Positions 1-11,479 of a stretch of 64,000 nucleotides of DNA are shown one piece after another (within the stretch, counting starts at the first letter, position 1; each line of letters begins with the position of its first letter). The position numbers were made by a program, and so were the translations under genes. This DNA is from Rostratula benghalensis (Eukaryota > Chordata > Aves > Charadriiformes > Rostratulidae), in assembly GCA_013399305.1 (NCBI GenBank), contig VXAI01000019.1:3723880-3787879 (forward strand), read 5' to 3'. The notes beneath the pieces are model-generated. The model did no database searches. It saw nothing but the letters and a program-made list of their open reading frames with translations, and was not told where the DNA came from.

Positions 1-776
1 AAACCCACAACCAACCAGCCAACCTAAGACAGTCATTTCATTTTCTTTGTTGACCCCTTACTTGCTACCTAGGTCTTTGGGGAATGGGAAGCATCTGACA
101 GAAAACAGATTTAGGCACGTTCTTAAAAAAACAAATCTCTAATTTTGACAGGATAGATTCTGTGATGGTCTATTGAGTAAATCCCTCTTAGTTCGTGGAT
201 TATTGGGCAGACAGGCAGGAACTTCTTCAGATTCATTCTGCTTTATCATGTCAGACCAGCTGCTGTGCACGTGTACCAAATCTGTGCACTCAAAACCCTA
301 TGCATCTTTCATTGAAAAAAAAAAAAATAATAATAATATGGGAGTGTGTGAAGAGAGCTGCATTGTTAATGAAAGCAGGAGTTCACTCCATGACGACTGA
401 AATGCTGCTCTTATTTTTTTTTTTTCTTTTTCCCCACAGCTGGCTGTCAGGTTCTTTATTATACCTCCACCACGTTCATTAGCTGGTTGTTTCAAATTCA
501 TCTGAGGGAGAACTTGAACCCGGGCTTTATTATAAGCCAGTCTAATAAAGGTGGCCAATACTGGACCCTGGCAAACAGTGTTGTGTTTAACTTTGGAAGG
601 TTAAGTTAGGTAATTCAAATGGGTTGTACATTTCAGTTTTATTCAGCTGTAGTGGAATGCCAACACACAGGATCAAAGCGAAGGCTAGCAGATTTTTAAA
701 TTTTTTTTTTTAATCCCTATGGTTGCCACTGATGTAAATTCTAAAAGCTGTGTTCTCTCCTTGCTTTCATTGACAG

Positions 777-922
777 AGATTTCATTCACTGGAGCTGGCA
801 GGGTGACACACTGCAATACTGTATCTATGAGAGGAGAATCTGACTCCAGAAGCCCAAGTCAGTGCTTGTCTACCCTTGTTCCCTGGGAGACATTCAGACG
901 GAGGGAGAGAGGGTTGAGATAG
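777..922 (+). other. Weak exon-like segment after a good acceptor
   Basis: CTCTCCTTGCTTTCATTGAC followed by AG (the AG at 775-776) is a near-ideal 3' splice site. It is followed by an open frame to a TGA at 920, starting EISFTGAGRVTHCNTVSMRG. No convincing donor follows within the frame. Good acceptors are common by chance in T-rich DNA, so this is only a lead. Confidence 0.15.
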
Positions 923-2221
923 GCCCATTGTTGGGGTGACTCCAGGGGAAAGGGTGATGCTGTCCTCCCCATTAATTGTGAAATACAGACTTTAGCAGGA
1001 GTTTGCAATACAGACACATGTGGTAGTAAGTCTGAAATAAACGTGGTGCCTGTTTTCTGGTAAACGTAGCTGAATCACTGGGCTTTATGCGTGTTTGTGT
1101 GTCTTCTGTGCTGTAGATCTCGCATAATCCCTACTGAATCCCGCCACGTGCTCACTTGCTCACTCTTACTGCCTTTCTCGTTCTTGCCTTTTCTGTCATA
1201 GTGGCTGTTAAGAACTGCAGCAAACTGGCAACAGTTACCCCCTACAGCTAGGGGAATAGAGCATTCTTCTGAACATAAACTTAGACTAGAGCATGAATTA
1301 GATACTGGTTTACCCTCTGAAATTAAGGATTACTTTAGAAAAAGTAGATGCTTGGCACAAGATGGGGAAATAGTTTATAGTCTGCTTTGGAAAAAAATAT
1401 AGTGATGAGTTTTTAAAGTTTTTTTTTTTTTCTTCAAAGTAATTTTTTTTTTTTAGTACACGGTTAAAAGCAAGCTTTAGAAAGAATATAATAAGCATCT
1501 AAAAGGTGTGCAAAGTGGTTTTGACTAATCCTGCAAAAACCTATGCCTGGGCATAACTTTACTTCTGTGAGCAGCACTATTAAGCTTGGCATTGAATTAA
1601 GGGGTTACTCAGGTGAGTAATTTTATGATGAGGCATAAGTATTTAGAAAACCTTGGCCTAATATTTGAGTATGAAGAAGAAAGAGTTTCCTAAGCCGTGT
1701 TTACGTTAATTCAGATTATTAAGGAAGATATTTCATTGAAAAGAATCTGATTTATACACACAACTAATTTGTAACTTGTTAATTATAAAGACAGTTACAA
1801 CTTCTTACAGAGCTGTAATAGGAAAGAAACTTCTTTTACAACAACCTATATTAATAAGTCTCTTGCTGGCACATTTATTGAGGAAAAAAAGGACACAGGA
1901 TGAAAATTCCACCGGGAAAAGGTCAGGGAGGAACAGAAGATACCTCCTGAAGAAATTAAAAGTATCTCACTGAAGACTTTCTTCCTCCTTTGCAAGAGAG
2001 GACTAACAGAAATAAGGAGTACTTAACATTTTACCAAAAAGGTGGATTTGGTGGGGAAAACCATCTTGCAACTCTGTTCCACTCTATTATATAAATATTT
2101 TTGGAAGAGAACTACAAATTGAACCTGTGCATTGGGGAATAGTAGGGAAGCCTAGAAAAACCTTCTCAACAAGTGGTGTAACCTTCCTGGCAGTCAGAAG
2201 GTTAGTAAAAGACACTGATCA

Positions 2222-2358
2222 AAACAGAGAAGTCAGTATCTCAAAGAAGTTTGTCTCAGCAAGCGAGGAGTGTCTGATACTACAGACTCCTTCATAGTCA
2301 CAAGCATGGCTTCAGTAGATGCTCTTCTAGACACAGAAGCTGATGATGCAACTGGTAG
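2222..2358 (+). other. Weak exon-like segment
   Basis: The frame is open from after a TGA near 2219 and reads through an acidic stretch (SMASVDALLDTEADDATG) that stops being protein-like at a possible donor, ACTG|GTAGG near 2355. A possible short acceptor (TTTGTCTCAG) lies inside it near 2260. The composition is unlike the T-rich surroundings. There is no homologue I recognise and no partner exon. Confidence 0.15.
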
Positions 2359-4687
2359 GATCCTCTTTTATTTAATGTACTTGACTTGTAATAAGTTTCA
2401 TAATTCTGGTCTTGTTTTTTTTCTTTTTTCTTTTTTTTTTTTTTTATGGTGACTTTGTAATCTAACAGGTGCCTGCCACCAATTCAGTCCTGGTGGGAAT
2501 GGCTGCAATTTAATGCTGGCCTACACAAAGACTGAATTTGGTTTATGATGGTGTTTGTGATCTTTTAACTTTGAACTAAAGCTGAAGGGAGACATTCAAG
2601 GCATAAGGATTTTAATGCCTGTATCTTGATAGCACATTTGTGCAGTTTGAATTTGATGTGTTTGCTTTAATAATTAATTTTAAAAAGAATGAAAATAGCT
2701 CACTTCAAAAAGAATTTTGGTGTAAATCATCCTAAGGTGTCTCACCTTCCATCACTAATATTTATATATTAGGTCATAAAAAAGGTCATTCAACAGTTCC
2801 ACCCTGAAAAGATGAAGTAATGAGCCTTAGGGAAGGTGGGGTAGAGAACAACTAGTGCTTCCTGCAAAGTGGAGTTTTTACTTGAAACTATTGACATTGG
2901 ATTAGAGCATCTCAGAAAAACTGAAGCAACCACTTAAAGTGATTTATGTGATATCACACACAAATTCAGTGATTGCTGGTATCCTTATGCCTTTGCTGTT
3001 ACCCACCCTAAGAAAAACAATGCATCAAGAACAAGGTGAGGGAGCAGTTGCAAGGCATTGACTATGGAGGTTAGTTTTCCTCTTGTTACATTAAAATCTC
3101 TGTTAACATGTACCTATCACTTTGGTGACGGGGGATTTGGGTACCCTGTAGTACTTTGGGTACTATTCTGATTGGAGGACCATTCTTAAGGTCAATGAAG
3201 AAAGCTCTCTTGAGTGCTATTATACCCCTTACTCTTCTTTCTCTTCCTTTTGAAATTACTCTCTTGGCCTGGTGGGTTGCTTCTTTCAAGGTGCTCTATG
3301 TGCTGAGGTATGAAGGTGCCCTGACTGTCCCTCCAGCAGAGTCCTGTGTTGGAAGGGAGCCTCCAGCAGACTCACCCTTGTTTTGCTCTGCCTGTCCTGT
3401 CTGCTAACACCTGGCACCAGTTGGGATAGCACAGGGACTGGTGCCGAACTGGTAACTAGCTCCTACCACCTCAGGACAGAAAGCTGCATTCACCCCCTCT
3501 CTCACCCATCGCTGTCCTCTGCTAGAGACACTTGGGTTTTTCTACTTTTTCCCAGTTTCCCATGCCCTTGACCCAAAATGAAGGAGGCAGAGAAAGTCTG
3601 GCACCGAGGCCCCAGATCCCTGCAGAGCAGCAAGATGCACTTAACTTCACTAGGGCTGTGCACATACTCGAGCTGAAGTATGTGTGTTAGCTGCTTTTCT
3701 GAATGAGATGGCAATAAAAAAGGGAAAAGCCAGTGTCTGAATGCTAAATCTGCCTCAGCTGCATTAGATCTAAACAGTTCTGCAAAGACAAGGCTGTGGC
3801 TGCTCAAAAGAGTAACTAATTTGAGAGTAAACCTTGACCAAAAACTGTAAGATCAGTGAAGTCACTTATGCAAGAACTAAGCAACACAGCTACTTATGGT
3901 GTTCATTGTTGGTTTTTTTTGCTTTTGAAATCCAATACTTGTTAAATAGTACAGCCATTGCAGATCTAGGGGATGGGATCTATCAGTAAGGATTTTATTG
4001 TGGTGTAGAAACCTAGTTGAAGAATGTTCCTCTCTCAGTGCATTTTCTAAAATAATTTTTTAAAATAGGAATATAATTACTTTTTGATAATCAGATTGGA
4101 GATCTCATCAGCCTTTTCAGAACATGATTGTTCTTGATGATGTTTTGATTTTTTAGTTTTAAAAGGATAATGTTAAAAGCTCTGTTACAGATTGTTTTAT
4201 CTAATAAATGAAATTCCTGTTGTAAATTCACACTAATGGAATCATTGTTTTTGTCACAGGTGATCCTTGGACTTCTTTTTGTGCCCTGCAAGAAAATGGG
4301 TAGCCCCGACAAATATTTGACTCGAGGGAGATAACTTGTAGAAGATCGAGTTGTAGCACAAATTCAGGGTTCTGGTGAAAACTGGGATGTTGATGGCAAT
4401 GAACATTATTTCAGACATGAATAACTTCCAGTATTAAAAATGGTAAGCTGTCTGGGAGAAGGGAGAATGTCTAGTGGAGATGCTGAAACTTTGCCAATTG
4501 TTGAACAGAACCGAGCGTAAAAATACAGTTTAAATAAAGCTGTTCCTCAGACTGGCTTTGATTGAATAATTTACTGAATCAAAGATTTACTTCAGAAACC
4601 TGTTTAAATGGCACTGTGCTGAGAGAGAAGAATATTTCAAATATTTAATACTCGACTCCTACTAATATGTCTGTCAAACTCAGCTAT

Positions 4688-4912
4688 TTATTTCTTCTGC
4701 AAGATTTTGCATTCTGAATTTTTTAGAGGCACTGCTTTTTCTGATTTGCTGTTGCCGGCAGACAATGGTACTGAGATGCTACATGGTTTGCTTTTTAGGT
4801 TATTTTTTGAGGGGTTCTCGCTTTTTTCATCAAGATTTTTCTTTTCCATCTTTAATCTCTTCATTAGCCATTTTTGATCTGCTTCCACTTTTGTCTCTGT
4901 TTCTTTTCTGTC
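4688..4912 (-). pseudogene. Lysine-rich open frame, possible pseudogene or exon relic
   Basis: A - strand frame of about 75 codons, from just after a TAA near 4915 down to TAA at 4688, encodes a highly charged Lys/Glu/Ser-rich peptide (KWLMKRLKMEKKNLDEKS within it). It looks like an unstructured nuclear-protein segment. The preceding AG has no good pyrimidine tract, and there is no match I can name. AT-rich DNA easily gives Lys-rich frames, so chance is a serious alternative. Confidence 0.2.
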
Positions 4913-7840
4913 TTGTTATAACATAGATCTTCATGTCTTTCTAGCATAAGACAACATCAGCAAGTCTAGTTTAGGGACAGAAAATGCTACCAACAATAGA
5001 CATCCAGTTGCTGATGTGACAATGTCCGTTGTGTTTGTACAATGAGGCTGGCTTTCCTAGGGCAATAAAAATGTTGCAGTGTCAATTCAATGCTATGTAT
5101 CACAGTTTAATTTTGCAACCTCAATAAGAAACTTGTCACTCTTGCTGTTGGCAGTTTTTCTTCTACTCACATCTGGGAGCTGCCTCTACCTCCATATTTT
5201 TTCCACTCCTGAGAAACAATTACCAACCTCTGTCTCAGGAGGACAAGTATTACTAAGAATTCTTTGGGATAACAGAACACAATTTGCTAATGTTTTAATG
5301 TGCATTCATTTAATGAACAAATAAGTAGGTACTCAACGTGTAGTTAAGTAATGCTTGGGACAATAATGCAAACGTTGCTACTAAAGAATTTTTCTTTCAA
5401 AATCCAGCCCTCCTGAAGTCACAAAGATGAGCAGTGATACAGCTCAGTGGGATAATCGAGGTTCTTACCTTACATGACAGAATAAAGGGCTGATTATCTT
5501 ACGTAGTTTTAAGTATGGATAGAATATACAAAAACCTCTTTGCCAATTACCCTTAAATTCAGATGATAAGCACACTGCAGACTTCTTAATCTTTTCTTTT
5601 TCTACTAGAGCAGAAACAAAGATATAATCAGTAAGTCTGTTTACAGCTTTTAAATAGTGACTTCTGTACCTTCTAAATAGTTTTGTGCTAATAATTGACC
5701 ACTAAGTGTACAAAGTTTCACTCCTATATTCTTTCTTCAAATGAAGTTTCTTACCCATAAAGAGAAGGCAAACTTACAGCCCTTCCTTGAAGAAACAACT
5801 AAAACCAGAAGTAAAAGATTTTTTTTTCAGCTCATTCTTTTCCTTTTATAAATGATCTAATGTAGTACCAGGTCACATAGTTAGATATGCTTTTTGAAGA
5901 ACAGTTATTACCTAACTGATGATCATAAAAATGCAGCTCTTGATTATCTCAGAGTCCTATCTAGACTGTAGTTAGAGACTTGAATTAAGTTGTCTGAGTT
6001 GGGTAGGAGGTGGGGAGCTCCTTGTCTTTTCCACTCTAGAGTTCTGAGAAGGTCCTTCAGTGTTTACACGGACTCTAATCTCCCTTAATTCCTAAAGGTC
6101 CCCAACTCTCTAAACCAAAAGAGAGAACGCAAGCAGCTGACTCCAAACCCTGCTCTGTGTGACCAAGCAGTGGAATTCTCTATTCAAATACAGCAGCTGG
6201 AAAGGTTTATGGGTGGTTTCAGGTTAATTATATTTTATTTTTTTGTCTATGCTCTTCAGGCTATTCAGCTACCCTTGTTGTGTAAATTGGGCAGTATATG
6301 TAATATTTCCATTTAGGCCTACAGAACCCCCATTCTACACGATTCTATGATGCAAACGTGATTTCTACACGTGATGCTGAAATGTAAGCTCTGTTTAAAT
6401 TGTATCACCTTGACTTTGCTTTTAGGGTATAGATGCAAGGTTAGCAAAACTAATTTCAGCTGCAAACAAGTGGTTGTAGTGCAACAGTCACTACTACATT
6501 ATTTAGCCAGATGTGATGGCCAACTCTGTAGCCATTGCCCCAAAGTGATGAATGGGCATGAGTGCAGGGATCAGCTTTGAAAACTGGTATCCAGTCACAC
6601 CCTAGAGAAGTTTCAGCAGATACCTGCCTGTATGTGTGGTTTTGGGGAAGAACCATGAATGTTCCTGTGCCCCCCTGCCCTGTGGTAGCTGTGGATTTCA
6701 CTTAATTTGTTCCTTTTTTCCCTGACTTGAGTTTTCTACTCCTTAGTCCTACTTGATTTTGAAGGACAATTTACCTACCTTTGAGGACAAAAGAAGTAAT
6801 TGAATTTTTCAGAGGCAAAAGAATATTCTTTGCCCAATACAGTTAGGGAATGGACATTTTTGTCAGAGATACTGAAAGGAAGGTACCTCTTTATGTGCAT
6901 TTTCCTCATTAATAGCCACTATTTGCCCCTTCAGTCAAACATCATAAAGTCACTCATAAAATGAAGAATTGCAGTGCATTTTTATCTTCCTTCAGCACTC
7001 TAGATTTATTTTTTTTCCCTTGAGTAACAACATCCAGACACTTATTTTGAGACTGGATATTGTTGAACATGTGGGACTTGCATATTATAAAGAATGAAAG
7101 TCTGCATAGATGTGAATGAATCAGTTACTTCAGTTGCATTTTTCTTTATTTTGCATGAAAAAATTTTCTTCATTTGGTATGAATGAATAAAATAATGGCC
7201 TATAAGTAAAAAACCCACATTCTTATTAACAGTTTATGTGTATTTTGCATTAATATGTTCTGTCTTATAGTAGTTACTTATATTAAGGATATATCTCCTG
7301 TTTATTTCTGGCTCTGTAGTTCTGGGATCTGCTTTCTGTAGTGCCTGCACTTAAAATGCAGGTTCACATAACTGCAACTTACTTTACAAAACCTAGGTTC
7401 TTCCCCATGTTTTCCATTAGGATATTAGATCTCCTCACCTTCCCCTGATCTGTTACTGAATCAGTTTTTGCTTAGAACAACGGATCTTCTTGATCATCAA
7501 GTCCAATTTCCAGGTGTAGGAGGTGTTCATACAATTCCTTTCAGAACCACTATTCTCCCTAAGTTACATCTTTTTCCTCTGGAGAAACTACCTCACTGCC
7601 TAAAGGTATTTTCTGATAGTTTTAATGCTTTTGCTGTTGTACTCATGTTACTTAATGTCTCTCTGCTCTTGTAATGAAAGAGGAGAGTAACAACATCATC
7701 TCTTGGCTATCATTTTTCCTGGTCCAAAGAAGGCAGATATCAAATTCTATTGGTCTATTTACAAACCAACCTTTCCCCTTCTGCGAGAGAGAGCACTACC
7801 CTTAGGAGTATGCCTCATCTCTGGAAATATCTTCCCTAAA

Positions 7841-7882
7841 AGTGAAATCCTGGTTTTACTGAAATCAATAGCAAACCTCTGC
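7841..7882 (+). repeat. Possible ancient sauropsid interspersed repeat fragment
   Basis: AGTGAAATCCTGGTTTTACT followed by GAAATCAATAGCAAA resembles a short motif (GTGAAATCCTGGCCCCACTG, then AAGTCAATGGCAAA) that I know as a very frequent old repeat end in turtle and crocodile genomes and as relics in birds. Only about 40 bp match, so the family and element limits cannot be given. Confidence 0.3.
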
Positions 7883-8060
7883 TAAGGTCAGAGCCTGTCT
7901 CACTTTTTGTGGATGCGATGCTTGCCCACGAGCAAGAAGGCTGTTACACCTGTGACAGCCTTAAACCCCAACGTGTGGTAGGCAGAGAAGTCTTCACCAT
8001 CACTTTGGGGTCAGAGCAGGGTTTTTGTTGGATGACTGATATCTTAGCAATAAAGCTGAT

Positions 8061-8100
8061 CACAGATCAGGACCTTTGTACGCTGAGTGCCTGATCTGTG
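8061..8100. repeat. Perfect 11-bp inverted repeat (hairpin)
   Basis: CACAGATCAGG at 8061-8071 pairs perfectly with CCTGATCTGTG at 8090-8100 across an 18-base loop. A second, 8-bp hairpin (AAGGCTGT at 7937-7944 with ACAGCCTT at 7955-7962) lies 100 bp to the left. No function is evident. Confidence 0.7.
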
Positions 8101-9837
8101 TGTTCTGAGGTGGGTGCATCGTGGGAAGGCAAGTACAATTTCACATACAGTAGGTATGATAGCAATTAAGTTGGAGAGCTGATGCTTCAAGAACACACAG
8201 GACCATCTATTACTGCAATGCTGCCCTCCTTAGGGTTTGAGGGTGGTTTGTGGTTTTTGGTTTTTTATAACAAATGGCTAGAATGTCACTTGGGTCAAGG
8301 ACAGTTTGCTTGTACTAGTTGTCTGGTCAGATCATGTCAGTTTATCCTTGATACTGTCCTTGTCCTCTTCATCTTTCTAGAAACTTGCAGTTTTTTAATA
8401 CGTTGATTAAGCAGAATACATTAGAGAATTTGGGGGCTGCTGCTGTAGCCTCATTGTACAGCATGTCTGGTGGTTCTGTTGCCAAATACAACCTCATCGT
8501 ATCTATGTCTGATGTTCCTTTGGAAATTTATCTCTGCATATCTCCAATCACAATCTTTTCAGCTCTCCTCTTGATTTTTTTTTTTTTTCTCTTGTCTAAG
8601 GAACTGTACTGTTGAGAATCTCTGTAGTGTCTCAGAAACCTGCCTTGTTCTCCCTGATGATGTAACACATTTCCAACACCTATTGTTAAGGATTTTCTCA
8701 GTGTTGGCTATGTATTGTTGTGGGAATAAATAAACACATTTATATCAAAGCATATGTAAATCCTACTGGTTTTTACGATGCTGCAGAAGGTACTCGTACC
8801 ACAGCTTGTTCCACTTTGTGGTGTAGGTTGGATTTATGAATTTACAGATGCACCTAGAAAAACATTTCTTCTGATTATCTGGGTATTTTTTCAGAAAATA
8901 CCTTTTAATTTTTTTGGTTTGTTTCCATAATGCAGCATCCATTGGCACATTGTAACTAATTTTTTATATTGCTTGTGAATATATACATCCTCTGTAGAAA
9001 TTAGGATCTCTCACGTAGCAGAACGATCTTCAGCTTGTTAGAGGAAGAAAGGACAGTAATGTTTCCTTACCTTTCTTCCACCTAGACAGAGGTGGTGGGT
9101 TTAGTTCATGGCATAAATTAGAACATCTTCAACGTGTCTGTAATTCATGCTTATTGAAACAGCTCCCACGGGGCCTTTTGTGTCAGTGTCACATAAATAG
9201 AGCTTTTACTGGCCAAGCTCATTCTAACTATTCTGCTTGTAAGCATCCAGGACTACAGACTTAGCACAGTAATCCCCATCAGGCTGGGTAAAACAGCTTT
9301 TAATCTCCTCTGTATACTGGTAAGAACGGAGAAGGCAGCAGAACCAAGTTTGTGTCTTTGCATATATTAAATGCCAAATGCAGTCAGATTTTCTTGCACA
9401 TTATTTCAGCAAATGTTTTCAAACCTTATTTTTAGCAAATAATTGGGCATTTCTTTTGCAGCTTCTCTTCCAAATTTGTGTACATCCTACTCCTGCTTTT
9501 TGCAATTCTTCCAATTCCTTTCTTTGTTGTTCATTCAGTGTATCCCACTACTGGGAATCTCTGCAATGCCTGATAAGATTGTCAACTATGAACATTTTGT
9601 TGGCTGCTGGAAACCTGCTGTGATTTTCCTAATTTTTATGGCGTAATACTTGTCATAAAATACATTCATAGATGCTCTTCTGTAGCAGTATTTTGCATCT
9701 ACCTAACGTACCCACTTTTTTTTCAGTTATTTTTGGACATTCCTAGGAGTTTGTCCTGCTTCTGTTCATCATACATTTCCACTTGTTTTTTGGGTGATCC
9801 GTACACACTGGTTTTATGCTGAAAATGGTATGAGGGT

Positions 9838-9954
9838 GACCAGGCTGGATGGGGCTTTAAGCAACCTGGTCTGGTGGGAGGTGTCCCTGCCCGTGGCAAG
9901 AGGGTTGGAACTGGATGATCTTTGAGGTCCCTTCTAACTTGAACCATTCTATGA
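9838..9954 (+). mobile_element. CR1 LINE fragment, extreme 3' end
   Basis: The sequence matches the familiar CR1 3' terminus in sense orientation: GGCTGGATGGGGCTTTAAGC, then the AACCTGGTCTGGTGGGAGG and GTGTCCCTGCCC blocks, then GGTTGGAACTGGATGATCTT, ending in ACCATTCTATGA, one copy of the CR1 octamer-like tail. Only about 117 bp remain, a strongly 5'-truncated insertion as is normal for CR1. The encoded end of the ORF2 frame is visible but is not a functional gene. Confidence 0.92.
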
Positions 9955-11462
9955 CCACTCCTGTATTGTAGAATAACTTTGCACTGTCCTTGTTAAATTG
10001 TTGGCTGCTGAAGCGTTGTTCTGGTTTTTTTTTTTCTTTCTTTTCCTTCTTTTCTCTGCATTTTTCCATTGAGGGTAGATCTGTCAGGTTTTGTCTGAAA
10101 GCCTCTAGTTTTAGAGTTGTTATTGACTTGGGTCTCTCCCTTATGGGATCCATTACATATTCTGTGAAAGCTGGTTTTTATACACTCTGTAATAATAGAA
10201 TACCAAGATGCTGCACTGTTCTTAGGGGCGTTACAAATACTAGCATTTTAAAAGGAGGTTGAGTGCTGCTTTTGCAATTATTCCTGGTAAGAATTTCTAA
10301 TGCATACTTAAGGACAATCTAGGGTAGATTATACAAAGCTTGCACTTACACCTTGTTAATGCTCCTCGCAGCAGTCATTGTCTAAAACATGCCCCAAAGG
10401 TATAGCTGCATCTGACAAGCATGTAAATGCAGAAGTATGAATGGCAAAAAAACCTGAAGCAAATAAGTGAAGTTGAAACAACCTAGTGGATGTGGAATTT
10501 GCAGTCTGCTTGTTGTCGGTGCTCATTTTGTACTGGTGTATCCCATTCCTCACGGTGGTGATGAATCCCTTTGTTGTAAGCTTTCCTAGTGGGTCTTCTC
10601 TCTTTTACTTTTCTCAGGCTATTGCAGTCTCAGGGTTTTCCTGCCAGAATGCTTACTGGACTCTAGCTGCCTGAGCACGTGTTTCTTCTGCAGAGATAAC
10701 TTGATAGACTACCACCAAAGCAGTGAATTGGTTTCTAAGATCTTTTGCTTATATTTAGATACTCATCTTATCTCCTGTCCCTGTGTTTACTCAGGAAACT
10801 TTCTTGACCAGATTCAAATTTCACAGGTATTTCACCGATTTCTGACTTTTGAATTGCTGACCATTCCATGTAATGACTGGACAGAATGTTTGCTTACTTC
10901 ACTCAAAAACGTGGATCTTGCTTGTCTTGCAAATAAATGTCCAAATCATGAATTTGCTTGTAGGTTTATTTGGGTCTACTCTCTTATACAGGTATTCCAA
11001 TAAAGTAAATAGAATTTCCAGTAGTAACACTGGGTGGCAGCTCCAGTATATGTTTAATGTAAGCTAAAACCCATTCAGAAGACATATTTATTGACATCAT
11101 TTTAAGAATTTAATTTGTAGGAACATTTCTACGTAGTCACGTCATAAGTATAAAGGTAGTATGTGACAAATTATTTTTCTAGAAACACTAAAAAATTGAC
11201 ATTTTTAGTACATTGGAATGTTACTGGAAGTAAAGATTGTCTAATGATCATCTGTAAATTAAAGTAATATTATGCTTTCTATATTCAGAAACTCTTGACT
11301 CTCTGAGGCAAGAAAAGAGTCAGATGAGTTAGAAATGCAGTATAATTGGAAAAGCTAAAGTCAGCTACAGTAGGGCACTAATTAGGCAGTAATCCTAAAA
11401 CCACCTTCCTCTCACAGGTGTAACTGTGGAGTTAGTTATTAGAAATAAGCCACTGCTCTCTT

Positions 11463-11479
11463 TGTGTGTGTGTGTGTGT
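11463..11479. repeat. (TG)n microsatellite
   Basis: About eight TG units lie between TT and TACC. This is an ordinary dinucleotide repeat. Confidence 0.85.

Larger units (their letters stand above)
1..9837. other. Noncoding DNA, no gene recognised
   Basis: AT-rich sequence with many short T and A runs. All longer frames look like translations of low-complexity DNA, apart from the weak segments listed separately near 0.8, 2.3 and 4.8 kb. A degraded CR1-like motif (TCATCAAGTCCAA near 7.49 kb) is too short to claim. If MTNR1A intron 1 is very long this could be intron; otherwise it is intergenic. Confidence 0.6.

Noticed and set aside
1145..1150. CACGTG E-boxes scattered through the window
   Set aside because: About seven copies in 64 kb is only slightly above chance and most have no conserved-looking context.
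7470..7515. Degraded CR1-like motif TCATCAAGTCCAA
   Set aside because: Only about a dozen bases match and no further CR1 landmarks follow.
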